Shown here: positions 1 to 11,911 of the stretch, piece by piece
Numbering within the stretch: position 1 is the first letter of the stretch
Layout of the letters: the number at the start of each line of letters is the position of its first letter
Assembly (NCBI GenBank): GCA_964036045.1
Contig: OZ038391.1
Span: forward strand, 42,481,621-42,545,620
Length of the DNA: 64,000 bases
Direction: 5' to 3'
From: Eutreptiella sp. 'Long Island Sound 2002'
Lineage: Eukaryota > Euglenozoa > Euglenophyceae > Eutreptiales > Eutreptiaceae
Program-made: the position numbers and the translations under genes
The notes under the pieces: generated by a model
The model's database searches: none
The model's input: the letters and a program-made list of their open reading frames with translations, nothing else
What the model was told of the DNA's origin: nothing

Positions 1-1283
1 TGTTGTGTATTTGGGTTTTACTTGATTGTGTGGAGGTGGATGGTCGCAAATTTCCAAACCCGCTGCCTCCCAGAAACTTCTATTTACGCCCACAATCCAT
101 CTTCCTCCCATCGAAAATGCAACGAGATGCATGGGTTCGGGATTCAACTCTCGAACCTCCAACCCCTTCGTCCCCACTTCCTTGGACCCCAAGCCCCCCA
201 GTCCCTCCAAACTCCCATTCCTCTCCAAAACCTTCTCCTGCACCACCCCATCATGCAGATGCCAAGGTTGATGGATATTGCCAAACAGGAGGCTCACGTT
301 GAAGCTTGCTCTTTGGAGGTGCAGAAACTGTTGCAGGATGTCGGATCGTTTTACATACATATGGCCTAAGGGGCAGGCGGACTGGGGAAGGGGGGGGGGT
401 TACAGCAAATCAAGCATGCACACTCGGCACAAAGCAAATGTTTGTGTGCACAGACAATACACGTGACTGAAAGAATCAGGTCAATGTGGAGCGAAGGCTG
501 ACATAGTTGATCAGAGCCGTGCACCAGCAGGTGCTCAAGACCCGGTTCACTCGGAGACAACTGACATCAAATGGGAATGCTTCCTGCACGCCGCAGATGC
601 CGCAGGGGAAGGGTCATTAGCTGTGGGGCAATTAGCACCGCATTAAGTTCCCTCAATTTTGGGTGCAGGAAGAAGGTCAAACGGGCACAATGGCGAGGCA
701 CAATACTCAAAACAGACCAAAATGCTGCGATAATCACTCCCCATCCAAAAGTATGGTTCAAGAAAGGTACAATTTCCCACGTTCCATGACAATTACCTTA
801 AATTGCGCGCCGGAGGATTAGCGTTCCCAATGCATTTCTTGTCGTCCTTGTTTTTGTATCCGACAAGGCATGAGCAGGACGGGAAACTCCAGGAATGGTC
901 GGGTCGGACCCCTACTTCCCTACTTTGGGGACGGGGTATTCAGGGAACCGAACGCCAAAGTTGGTTTGGTGAACCATCACGGCGTGAAACGGACCTATTG
1001 CTCAACCCAGCGAAATGGCGCACCATTTGGCTTGCTGCACGAAACCGTGAATACACTGCCGCCGCTGGACCACCAACAGGGGACGGAGTACATGAGGCGT
1101 GGGCCCAACCCTGAACCCGACGCATCGCGTTTCTTGGGGGGCATATCCCGGTGTACCCCAACCAATGCGAGGCCCACGCCCAAACACCTTGACCAGGAGG
1201 GTCCTGGACTGTTGCAAAACCAAAACCCGAAGCCCTCAAGGCCAAACTTCTGCCGTGCACACAGTACACAATCCAGGCGGCAC
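1..1283. other. Intronic or 3' region of CFAP45, no exon recognised
   Basis: The stretch downstream of the last recognised CFAP45 exon has several short open frames on both strands, none with coiled-coil composition or a convincing splice context. The C-terminal third of CFAP45 should be encoded here or further left. I could not identify it. Confidence 0.4.
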
Positions 1284-4200
1284 CTCTGCTGCACCAAACG
1301 CGCTTCGGCCAACCCCTTTTCGATGCGGGCCACTCGCTCTTGTTCAGCCTTCTCCTTGGCTCTCCACTCCCTCTCGTACAACTCCTGCGCACGCTTGGCT
1401 CGAAGGGCGTCCTGTTCCGCCTGCTTGTCCTGCGCCTTCTCTTGCAGCGAGCGAAGTCGGGCCACTTCCATCTCCCTTTCATGACGGAGCCGCTCCTTTG
1501 AATTGAAAACGGGGGGCGGGTGGGCACGGCTTGGACACGGGACCTTGTTCCAATGGAAACAAGGAGCAGCAAAATGGAAAAGACGGGCTGAAAAAAGGAG
1601 AGAGAAAACCCACGGGCATTCAGTCTCAGCAAGTCTGAACCCAACCCCACTGCACTGTAATGGGGCCTGGAGGACCCAGGGGGGGGGGAGCCGCCGGCAC
1701 AGGGGAGGGTGACAATGGTGTGCTGGGGGGAGGGGGGGGGCAAGCGGCATCACATCACAGCTCAACTACCCAGCGGTGATGTGATGGTGGTTGCCTCTGC
1801 CTTGTGGCCCCAGGCTGCATAAAGTGGAACCCCTGTCAAAAGTCTAGTTCTAGTTCAGCCAAACACCGAACATCCAAAAGTATCCAAATTCATCTCAACA
1901 GTTACATCCATTATAAAGAAGCACGCAGCAACCCCGAGGGGGCGGACTGGCATTACCTTGGGTCCGCTTACCTTGGGCCCCAACGGCCGAAAGGGAGGGA
2001 GGAGACCTAATTTGGATGATAGTCGAGAGAATGAGGTGATAAACTGAACAACAAAATCAGCAAAGCAAGCAAGCAAATGAGGCATAGCACTCCTCAACCT
2101 GCAAAGAGTGCAACTTCAGTCGCCAACCCAGGCCTGGCTGAATCTCAGTAGAACAATGGCACAGTCGTGATCACACCCAGACAGATGAAGACACACAAAG
2201 ACAAATACGTACAAGAAGGAAATAAATCAGGTCTGAGGTGTGGGGGGGTAAAATGTTCCCCGGGAGGGTGCAGCGTCTGGACGCTGTGCGGTCATGTGGG
2301 CAACCTGGGGGGGGGAGGGGAACTCCTCGGTTCTGGATTCCAACTAAACCCCCCAACTAACCGTTGGCCGGAGGCCCCCTAGGGGGGGGGGGGGGGGGTG
2401 TTCTGGGAGGGGCGATGGGGGGGGGGCTTTTGCCCAGGGGGGGGGGAGTCCAGGAGGGTTGGTTGGGTGTCCAAGTGGGGCGATTTGGGGGGTACATGAC
2501 CCCAAGGCCAAGCGTTGGTCCATCGCAGGCTCCCCTTACCTCCCCTTGCCCTCCCTCTAACCATACCATCACCCTAGATCAAGACTGAATATTGGGACCG
2601 AGCTGGTGGGGGAGGGAACATCAGCTATGACTGGTGAGGGACATCAAGAATGATTCACACATTGATGGCTCTTGACAAAGTTAAATCAGCTTGCAAGTGA
2701 ACCCCATCACCACGAGGCCCACTTTCAAGGCTTTTTGGACTTCTGAGGGGCCACAATGCCCCAAAATGGGCTCAAAATGGGCTCATTTCACCCGTTTGTG
2801 CACCCCAAATGGTCTAGGATGAGGTTTGGAAAAATGCGTTTTTGACCCATTTTTGGTCCCAAAACAGCCCATTTTCAAGGCATTTTGGGATTTTCAGAGG
2901 ACCAAAATGGGCCACCACAAGCTCAAAACGGTCCAAAAACACTTGTTTTAGCGTTGCACATGGTCTAGGATCATTTTTGAGAAAAGTCATCTTTTTGCCC
3001 CTACTAGACCCTGTTGACCCATTTGGGCACCCACCTGTTTGGGCTTGAGCTTGCAGCTTGCCGCAGCCTAGTGGGCCTAGGTATTGGGGTCTAGGCGTCC
3101 GTTTGGGAAATTCTGAGGCGTGGAAACCACAAAAAGTGGGGGGTTGCGGGTGGAGTAGGTGCCCTCGGAATCGCATTTTGAGCCATGTAGCCAAAGATAT
3201 GGCCTATTCTTGGTTTGTGGCTGTCGGCATTTGGAGCTTCTGGGGGCCTTTTTGGGCCGTTTCCTGGACATATCATGGAGTTAGAGGGCCGCAAAGAGCT
3301 CATTGACATGGGCAAGTTAAGCCCCACGTGGAGTGTACCCACCGTTTCCCTTCGTTTGGCCGTTTTGAATGTGTTCCAGGGCTTTTTTGGCCCAAAAATG
3401 GCTGTTTTTGGCCCTAAATTGCAGTTTTTGAAATTGAGGTCCGCCACTTGCGAATCCCGTTCCCGGCCGCCACCATTGAGTTTCTTGCTCAAACTTTGTG
3501 TGATTGTACTTCACACCCATAGGTATCATCCACCAAAATTTCACCCGAATCCAAAGCACCACGACGGAGTTCTGATTTTTCCCCATTTCGCGCGTGCTGC
3601 TGCTTGCTTGCTGCTTGCTGCTGCTGCTAAACCTGGTAGGTCCACCCTAGACACTAAAAAGGCTTATAAAACCAAGACTGGTTCCACCAGCTCGGTGACC
3701 CAACCCTAACCTTTGCAGCAAGCTGGCTCGGCCATGCCAGCCATGTTGATTAGGCTGAACAAGATCCCCCAAATTTCGTCCACGGCTGCTTTTGTCACAT
3801 CATTGCTCTCCATTTTGGACCCCAACAATAACTCTGATGACCCTAGCCCAGGGTTAGAGCTAGGGCCAGGGTCACCGAGCTGGTGGAACCCGTCTTGGTT
3901 TTATAACCCTCTTTAGTGTCTAGGGGGGACCCAACAGGTTTGGCAAGCAAGCAAGCAACAAGCACGCGCGAAATGGGGAAAAATCAAATCTCCGTCGTGG
4001 TGCTTCGGATTCGGCCAAAAATTTTGGTGGATGCTACCTATGGGTGTGAGGGACAACCACACAAAGTATGAGCCAAAAAGTCAATGGTGGCGGCCGGGAA
4101 CGGGCGTTGCAAGTGCCGGACCTCCATTTCAAAATCTGCAATTTAGGGCCAAAATCAGTCTTTTTTTGCGGAAAACCGCCCTAGACCCTGCTGAAAACAG

Positions 4201-7200
4201 CCAAATGAAAAGAAATAGTGGCTACTCTACACGTGCAACTAGACTTCCCCGTGCCAAAGGGCCCTCTAGGGCCCTCTAAATCCACAATATGTCCGCGAAC
4301 CGCCCCCAAAAGGCCCCCGAAAGCCCCAGAATTTGTGCACATTGGCCGCCGACAGCCCCAAACCAAAAACAGACCATATCTCGGGCTACGTGGCTCAAAA
4401 CGCGATTTTGAGCGCACCTAATCCACCCGCAACCACCCACTTTTGGTGGTTTCCATCCCTCAAAATTGCCCTAACCGACACCTAGACCCCCGTACCTAGG
4501 CCCAGTGGGTTGCGGCAAGCTGCAGGAGGTAGCCCAAAGAGCTGGGTGCCAAAATGGGTCAACAAGGTCCACCGGGTGCAAAAAAATGACTTTTTTCAAA
4601 AATGATCCTGGACCACATAGAATGCCAAAACAAGTGTTTTTGGTGCGTTTTGAGCTCGTGGTGGCCTGTTTTGGCCCTCCAAAAATCCCAAAATGCCTTG
4701 AAAATGGGCTGTTTTGGGAAAAAAAATGGGTCCAAAATGGGCCAAAAATGTGTTTTTCCAAAAATGATTCTAGACCATTTGGGGTGCCTAAACAAGTGAA
4801 ATGAGCCCATTTTGAGCCCATTACAAGCCATTTTGGCCCCTCCCAAGTCACAAAATGCCTTGAAAATGGGCTGTTTGGCGACCAAAAATGGGTCAAAAAT
4901 GGGCCAAAAATGTGTTTTTCCCAAAATCATCCTACAACATTTTGGATGCACAAACAAGTGAAATGAGCCCTTTTTGAGCCCATTGCAAGACATTTTGGCC
5001 CCTCCAAAGTCACAAAATGCCTTGAAAATGGGTTGTTTTGGGACCAAAAATCAGTCAACAATGGATCAAATTTTTTTTTCCAAAGATACTTTTGGACTAT
5101 TTGGGGGTGCACAAACAAGTGGAATGAGCCCATTTTGAGCCCATGTTGAGCAATTTTGGCCCCTCTCAAGGCCGAAAGCGCCTTGAAAATGGGCCAATTT
5201 GGGACCACAAATGGTTCAAAAGCGGGCCAAAACCATGGTTTTCCAAAAATGATCCTAGTCCAGTTGTGGTGCCCAAACGGATGAATACAGCTCATTTTGA
5301 GCGCCTTTTGAGCCGCTCTCATCCACTTTCCGTTGCGTACCTCATTTGTCTTTGAAGTCTCTTAGACGAGGATCCTTCCCCCACCAGCTGAGTCCCAATA
5401 TTCAATCCTGGCTAGGGCTAGGGACAGGGTTAGGGTTAGGGCTAGGGCACCTTTGGCAACTAACTGTTGGCCGGGGGCCCTCTAGGGGGGGGGGGAGGGC
5501 AGGGGTAGTTGACGTCCTAGGACCCTCGGAGTCGCCCCCCCCCCCCCTGGGGTGGGCAACCTCCGCACCCTCCCAAAGGTGCCTGTCCCCTGTCCTGGGA
5601 TGTGGGGGGCCCTGCGGGGCGGGGGGGGGGGGATGCCATAAAAGTGCCGAGGGTGGGGGGGAAGGTTTGGCACAAAGGGGGGGGGGTAATTGGGTTGGTA
5701 CAGACTGGATTCCCAGCAAAAAAAACTATTCGTGGAAAAAAGGCTTGATACAGACGGGAAATACGAACGGGAGTTACAGACGAGAGGAGGAGGAGGAGGT
5801 GCAGACAGGGAAGGCGCCCCTCGCTTGCTTGGGCCTCCACCAAACCTGTTCCTCCACAAGCTCCTGCTCACGCCTCTCCTTTTCCTTAATGTACACAGCA
5901 ATGCGGCGGTCCTCCTCGACTTCTGTCTCACGCTGCCGTGTCTTGAGGCGAATCTGTTCGGCATTTGCCAGTGCGACATCCTGCATCATGAGTTTTTCCC
6001 GTTCCTTTTTCTTCTCTGCCGCCCTCCTGAACAAGAATACAGAGCGCTTTACGGATGTGCAGGGATTGGGATGCTCTGGAAATCAGTGGAGCGAATGCCA
6101 ATTTCCGACTCCCCAAGCAACCCCTGGCAAATTCGCAACTGGGTAAAAACCCCATACTTTGCGGTGAAATATGGGAGCGACCACCCAAACACCTCCGCAG
6201 CCCACTTCCAAGCAAATTCTTCTCATGTGCCACACGCAATTCAGCCCTAGAAATCCAGCCTTTTGTGCAAAAAGTCTCCCAATCTAGGGGCCCAATACTC
6301 TCCACAGTCCCAAAAACTTCACGGTGCATGGGCACAACCGCAGATCAAATAAGCCTTCGTCTTGAAAAAAAAAATCATCACGCACCCTGGGATATGCCAC
6401 ACACAGTCTTTCGCCTTCCGTTGCCTCAGGAGCGATCAAGGCCAACCATACAATTTTTTGGCGGGCACAGTTGTGTGACCAGAGAACACAATACCTCAAT
6501 ACCACACTTTACAACTCCCAGGACTTTGATGGTATCGGACACGGATGTTGGACTGGAGGGGCATGATGTTCTATTGAGATGCTGTGTTGTGGAAATGGAA
6601 TCCACAGGACACTTGTAATACTCATGCAACGCAGCAGCCCTCGGTGGGGCAGCAGATGTTGGTGGTGCGGAAAAAGCTTTTGGCACAGTGGCCAATCTCT
6701 GTGTGTATGGCATACCCTCACGTCCCTCAGCAGACCTGTCATCCGCCTTCATCTTCTCGATGTGCCGCAGCATAGCCTCCTGCTCTTGATGCTTGAGTTC
6801 CAACTGTCGAAGCCGTTCAGTCTCCCGCTCCTCCATCTGGGCTTTGATCACAGCCGCGCCCTGAGGATGGCGACATCGGCAGAAGGAAACTGTGCACTGT
6901 TTGCAGGTTCAGGGGGCAGCGTGAAACGTGACATCGCGTGATTTATGCTGACTGAGAGAAACACTGCCAACCGCCGACGGGAGTGAACAACTGCTGTTGG
7001 CCGTGGGCCGGCGCCTGACGACATCGATTGGCCATTCACCACCAACGACCGTCGACTGGACATCGACGGCAAACGGTTACACCAAACGCCGTCGGTGGAC
7101 CGTTATGCGTCGTTGGTCGACCCACAACAACGTGTTTGTGGGTAGTCCCAAAACGCGGACTGACTGCAGACCGCCCTTTCTGTGTGTAACGTTTGCTGTG

Positions 7201-10200
7201 TTTGGCTTCTGTGCGCTTGCGCCCAGAGCAGTGAGCATTTGGGTCACGGTGTGTGGAAGCCTTTGGGGTCCCGGAACTGTGGAGTTCAAAAAGTGCCATG
7301 CATTTGACGACTGCAAGCCAATCCTTCGCCACAGCAGACTCCAAGGTCTTGATTGGTAGTGGAACAGATGAGAGAATCAGTCAGCGGAGGGCACGGGCAC
7401 TGTCCAAGAGCTCAGGGATCACGCAATGGTACCTTGCGCCGGTCCTCAACACGCTTTATCTCCCGTTCCTCGTACATCTTCAGCGCTTTGAGTCGCTCCA
7501 TTTCCATCATCGTATCGAGCCTGCAGCATGGTAAGAGATACAGTCCCCTTGGGGACACAACCTAAAACTCACTGAACCAAAGGGCTGGGCAGCGAAGTAT
7601 CAGTGTGAGTTTCCTGGCATGGTCCCACTACCTACAGTGTCCAAGGTCAGGGCCAACAGAGCGTCCCCTGCAACCATCCCACCATAGACACTCCTTGATT
7701 GATGGATTGATCGGGTCATTGGTAGTCTGCTTATGCACTGCAGACAAACCTTTACTTCAACCCAAACGAGCTGTGAACACACTTTGATTGGGGAACACTG
7801 CCCCCCCTGTCACTCTTATGCAGCTCAAAAGCCCCCATGCCCCCACCTTTCAACAGAGATTTTCCCGTTCGAACAGCAATACACAGAGCACACCGTTTCT
7901 CCTGCGCGACGCGTTGCGCAGCAATTTGCTTCTTTTCTTCGATTTGAAAATCATGGACCGTTGCACACTTCGAATACAGTGACAAAGAGTTCAAACCCTT
8001 CACCTCGTCTCGATCTTCATCCTGCACAATGGCACAAATTTGCGGTCATTTCAGGCTGACCACACAGATATGAGGAACACATCAACAGCAATAACCACAG
8101 CGAAGTGGAAGGGCTCGGCTTCAAAGGCCACTCGGGGAGGCGGGAGGGTTTTTATGCACAGAAACTCTTCCCGACTTACGAAACCTGCATTTTTGGAATC
8201 GTCATGACCAACTCAATCATTTTTCAATTTGCAACACGTCACTGAATGCAGAAAAAAACTCTGCTGCTTTGCTGGTGTCCGGCTTTGCTGCTGACCTGTA
8301 ATTGTTGAACAACAGGGCCTCTTGAGAGACCCCTTTTTTGGGGGCTTTTGGCCACTCTCGTCAAGAAGTGGAAACCAGCACCTTTCAGCTCAAACTGTGG
8401 GAAATTTGCGGGCATTGGATCCTGCCAACATTTGTATGCATTACGCTTCCTTCCCTTCTGTTTCTGCGATGTCCTGCCCTCTGTCAGGTGGAGGTGGAGG
8501 AGTCACGGCCTCTGTGGTTGCAGTTCTGGTGCTTGCTGCCGCTACTAATCCAACCTTGCCCCCCAGCATTTCTTTGCACAATGCGATATCAATGCACCGG
8601 CAAAGTGGTCCATTTCAAAATTTTCTCACCCTTATGAAGGTTGCGGTCTGGAGATATTATGCACCTCTGTATTCCGGAACGTGTGACCAAATATACAACA
8701 ACTCGCTTGACTACGGCCTTGAGGAATTCTTCTGAGCTCTTGGCCGTGGGCCAGCAGTAGTTTCTGTTTGTGGATCCGATCTTTGATGAAGAATCCTCTG
8801 GGGCCCATTGGTGCCAGAGTGTTCAGGATGCACTCACAGTGCAATGACACTCTCAAAAAAACATCTCACCACCGGAAAATGCTTCATTAAACCATGATTT
8901 GAAACGAAAAGCATCTCCCAATTTGTTGAGGTTTGAAATTCCACCGATATTGTGGGGAAATCAATGCACTCAAAGGAGATTGATATGAGCGCTCTTCAAC
9001 AGAATCCAAGCGCACCCACCTGCATCCGTTTGGAGCGCCTCTGTTCATCAAATCGAAGGAAATCCGTCTCCTTCTCCTCGTTGGAGTGCAGCAACCCCTT
9101 CTGAAAACGTTCCTCATCAATTGCTTGGATCTGGCCCTTCTTGGATTTTGCAAGCTCTTGCATCCTCTGCTTCTCCACTGCTTTTGTAGTGGCATTATTC
9201 CGGTCGGCGTAACCAGCGGCGATCAGACCCTGCATGCAGAACAGGACCAGGATACGACGGAGAGTCAGCAGGAGAAACTGCAGGCTGGTACTGGCATGCC
9301 ACATGAGGGCCATTAGCAAGACACATAGGCCGCTGGGGCCAGGCGTTGACTTCATTAAATATCCAAGAGCCTGCCCCCTGTGTGACATTCCGTCTGGTTG
9401 TTGTTTCTTTACAGGGCCCTGGACAGTCAGCCGTTCTTCCCTTCGCATGTTGCGTCGGGTCGCTGCTTTCTGTCGGCCGCTGCGGCCGGTGCTCCTGCTG
9501 GTGTCGTTTCCGCCTTCGCAGAGCCCAGTGGTTGGTGTGCTGGGGCTGTGCTGGATGTGGCAGTGTGCCGTTTGCGCGTCGGCGGCGCCCAGTAGTTGGC
9601 GCACTCTACCCTCTACCGGTCCATGCCAGGGAGAACAACGGTGCTTGCCATGCTTGCGCGCAGCAAGCAGATATTTCGCCACAGGTTCCAGGCTGAAAGT
9701 TGACTCACTGTCTGACCAGCATACTTCGCATGCCGACGGCGGCTGCAAAGCGAGCGATGAGGACCCCCAACTCACGATGCATAGACAGGATGATCGACGA
9801 GGGACTTTTCAGACCCTACGAGACAGCGGTTGGCCGGTCACTGACGACTGCTGGTGGATCATGATGGGAGACGGTTTCCGATTAACCAACAAACCTTCGC
9901 CAGCAATTGCCAGGGCTTGGAGGCTTACGTATAACGTTTCGGGTGTCTCTAAGGGCTGTCCTCCTTCGAGTCAAAATGAACCCCGTTCCCTCCATCCGCA
10001 TCTTTCAAAAGAAGAGCAGGGCGGGAGTTTCGGGGGCTTGTGGTGGGTGGGGACAGCCATAACGTCAGCATGATCCCGACCCTCATGTCAGACGCCGGGG
10101 TGCAGGGGGCTGAACGCCGAGCAGTTTCAAGCAGAGCAGGGCCAACATCCGCATGAAGTGCAATTCTTGAGTAGTTGAGTGCAGCGCGGTACGTGCGCCT

Positions 10201-11911
10201 TCAACGGCTCTGATACTGGTGCAGAACCCAGGCAGGCGTGGGGCGGGAATACAGACTCTGGCGACTGGCACATCCTCTTCCTCCTCCTGCACTCCTAGCC
10301 CCCTAGTGGCTCCCAAATGGACTAAATTACCAATGGTCTGCCCCTGCTTCCAGATTCCTGTCAAACCTTCCCACAAACCACGGTCGACTCTCCCACACAG
10401 TCTGTGCACTCATCCAGAGGTCCCTCACTCAAGCTCCTGGTTGACATGAATTGCAACAGAATCAAGAGAAAACAAATTATCCTCGATATTGGCATCAAAA
10501 AAGAGGCCGGGGTGGGTGGGTTCCATCAGCTGACAACTGCAAACGGCCAGCGTTGCAAGATTGAAGTACCGTGAACGCTGGAAGAAGGCAGCTCGATGTG
10601 CAAATCCGTCTCAAACCAAAGCAAACCAGCGATTCCTCAACCTACCCGGGGAATGCAAGCCAACATGCAGTGTACTTGCGCTGTTAGGGCCCATTGGCAG
10701 CGCCACGGGGGGGGGGGGGGGGGCAGGGCGTTGCTTAAGTGGAGGGGGGAGGGGGGGAGGGGGTCCAGGGGGGGGGAGTCCCGCCCCCCTGCCGGAATGA
10801 ACCATATCTACCAGGAATTGCAAAAATGCACCACATTGACCCATTCAGCATATACATTTGTCATCATGTCTGAACAGAGTCAAATCATCTTTTTGGGTCC
10901 ATACATTGTGCCCTCACATAAACACCACCAGGCAACACAAACAGGAAACACAGTGGAATGCTCATTGTTATCAAATCGTTTGCCAAAGATCAATCAGAGT
11001 TGGACTCACCTGAGCTGCACTCACCAATGTCATCCTCTTCTGAACTGGAAGAGGAACCAGAAGAATCTGAGTTGGATGACGAGTCACTACTTGGGGTGGA
11101 CACATCAGAGAGGACACCATCTGTGTCTGGTTCAGAATCACGATCAGTGTGGAACATGCTTTCTGTGCCACATTGTATGCCTCTTGCCTTTTCTTCCCAG
11201 TCCATCTATCTTGGAAGCAAAAATAGAGGATCGCGTCCCCAACGTTGTTGCGTTTTGCGCAGGGACATGGTTGGACTGGGGTGCTGAAGAACGCACTTAT
11301 GGGATGTTGGGACATGGTGTCTGCAACAGAGGGAAGAAAGGATACAGTGGAGTGACCAAAGAACCCTGCTATAGGTGCGCCAAAGGCGCGGGAGGAAAAA
11401 ATTGGCCCAAACGAAATAACGTTCCCAGAACCCTGATTCTCAGGTGAATTAGAGCGGAGGGGGGAGGGGGTCCAGGGGGGGAGGCCCCCCCCCATGCCGG
11501 AATGAAAATTAAAGCAACACCCTGGGTGGGGGGGGGGGGGGCTACCCCCGTGCTCATGCCCCTGTGCCCACTCCGCCCCCCCCCGCCCTGGCCTATTGGG
11601 CATACCCTGATCCTGCCGGGCATAAAACAGAGATGGAGGTTCTTGGTTGTGCCAGAGCAGGTGAGGATTTAAAGGGAAGGGGTCACCAGGGTTTTCAACA
11701 ACCGACAGACAGGATGGAGTATCCCCAAAAGAATCACACCAAGGGTTGAGTGCAATCATACCTTCAGCTGCTCGAGCTCATGCTTAGTCACCACGACTGT
11801 GTCCTCTTTGGAGGCCCCGGCCTCGACAAGCTGCTTCTTCAACCCCCCAACACTAACACTACCATAACCGGTCGGATGGTCCCTGCGGCTACGAACCATG
11901 GAAGCAGCCAT
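1284..11911 (-). CDS. CFAP45: Cilia- and flagella-associated protein 45 (CFAP45/CCDC19), 3' end outside window
   Basis: CFAP45 is a coiled-coil microtubule inner protein of ciliary doublet microtubules. Seven minus-strand exons join in phase: 11911-11762, 9229-9020, 8021-7894, 7520-7433, 6860-6736, 6026-5846 and 1495-1284, giving about 364 residues of a family usually near 550. Each junction has GT donor and AG acceptor. Exon 1 starts at the ATG at 11911 (MAASMVRSRR) and holds VVVTKHELEQLK, the counterpart of the family's 'EEFERIK' segment. Later exons carry YSKCATVHDFQIEEKKQI, the MMEMERLKALKMYEE block, and LRSLQEKAQDKQAEQDALRA, almost identical to the human CFAP45 block as I remember it. 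The exon 1 to exon 2 join is the least certain; a small exon could be missing. Exon 7 ends at a GT donor with no stop, so at least one exon lies left of position 1 or was not recognised. The intron between exons 6 and 7 contains the fold-back element. Confidence 0.88.
2354..2400 (+). repeat. Repeated GTTGGCCGG-ggcc-CTAG-poly(G) motif, copy 1
   Basis: The motif GTTGGCCGGAGGCC followed by CCCTAG and a G run of about 17 bases recurs in the same orientation at 5465-5495. The two copies bracket the fold-back element at unequal distances (about 170 and 50 bp), so they are not a simple target-site duplication. Confidence 0.55.
2740..3709 (+). repeat. Left inverted arm of the fold-back element
   Basis: This arm matches the reverse complement of 3853-4830 over most of its length. 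Landmarks are GGTCTAGG, GGAAACCACAAAAAGTGGG and GGTTCCACCAGCTCGGTGAC. It also matches 49985-50680 in the same orientation. It is rich in words such as CAAAATGGGC. Short open frames in it are repeats of this sequence and not genes. Confidence 0.8.
3853..4830 (-). repeat. Right inverted arm of the fold-back element
   Basis: The reverse complement aligns with 2740-3709, beginning at the loop with the sequence around GTCACCGAGCTGGTGGAACC (3872-3891). Divergence is scattered, with many point differences and small indels, which suggests an old insertion or ongoing decay. Confidence 0.78.
4560..5290 (+). repeat. Degenerate tandem array, unit 161-162 bp
   Basis: The word ACAAGTG followed by a TTTTGAGC motif recurs at 4630, 4792, 4954 and 5115, with a degenerate fifth copy near 5276. 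Spacing is 162, 162 and 161 bp. Each unit also carries CCTTGAAAATGGG and AAAAATGATCCT. The unit is the same sequence that forms the outer part of the left arm, so the array expanded only on the right side. Confidence 0.8.
5410..5448 (+). repeat. Short telomere-like TTAGGG/CTAGGG tract
   Basis: Seven degenerate hexamers of the form (C/T)TAGGG, including GGGTTAGGGTTAGGG, overlap the right end of the fold-back element. A related CTAGGGCCAGGGT stretch lies in the loop at 3841-3873. It is too short and internal to be a telomere. Confidence 0.6.
5465..5495 (+). repeat. Repeated GTTGGCCGG-ggcc-CTAG-poly(G) motif, copy 2
   Basis: Direct copy of the motif at 2354-2400, with GTTGGCCGGGGGCC, then CTCTAG and a run of 12 G. 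Confidence 0.55.
10739..10800 (+). repeat. G-rich dispersed repeat, copy 1
   Basis: The order is GGAGGGGGGAGG, AGGGGGTCCAGGGGGG, GAGTCC, a C run, then CTGCCGGAATGAA. The same order appears at 11452-11507. The multiple G4+ tracts could fold as G-quadruplexes. It lies in CFAP45 intron 1. Confidence 0.6.
10990..11205 (-). other. Ser/Asp-rich open frame within CFAP45 intron 1, coding status doubtful
   Basis: A 71-codon frame with a run of mixed serine and acidic residues (for example SDSSGSSSSSEEDDIGE). A strong donor-like ATTG|GTGAGT lies inside it. It does not resemble CFAP45 and could be an alternative exon, a remnant of a mobile element, or chance low-complexity sequence. Confidence 0.2.
11452..11507 (+). 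repeat. G-rich dispersed repeat, copy 2
   Basis: Matches 10739-10800: GCGGAGGGGGGAGGGGGTCC followed by a G run, a C run and TGCCGGAATGAA. Both copies share orientation and the same non-G flanking word, so this is a repeat and not independent homopolymer growth. Confidence 0.6.

Larger units (their letters stand above)
2572..5417. mobile_element. Fold-back-type element with terminal inverted repeats, inside a CFAP45 intron
   Basis: The left terminus at 2572-2617 and the right terminus at 5373-5417 are imperfect inverted repeats of about 45 bp; the cores are CTGAATATTGGGACC on the left and the complement of its variant on the right (GTCCCAATATTCAAT read forward). Inside lie large inverted arms (about 2740-3709 and 3853-4830) separated by a loop of roughly 140 bp, plus extra 161-bp units on the right. 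No transposase frame is visible, so the element would be non-autonomous. It lies wholly within the 4.35-kb intron between CFAP45 exons 6 and 7. I found no obvious target-site duplication. Confidence 0.72.

Noticed and set aside
940-1743. 267-codon minus frame overlapping CFAP45 exon 7
   Set aside because: The frame that shows the CFAP45 coiled coil is a different one (1495-1284); this one has shadow composition.
4471-5047. Overlapping minus-strand frames with repeated peptide units
   Set aside because: The repeated peptides arise from translation of the 161-bp repeat and do not represent a protein family.
5410-5448. True telomere
   Set aside because: Only about seven degenerate hexamers, internal to a gene intron, with unique sequence on both sides.
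9020-9775. Long upstream extension of CFAP45 exon 2
   Set aside because: The frame is open to 9775, but the GCAG acceptor at 9230-9231 fits the phase and the extension has no coiled-coil composition.
10596-11447. 283-codon plus-strand frame
   Set aside because: It crosses poly(G) repeats and CFAP45 intron 1 sequence and has no recognisable domain.
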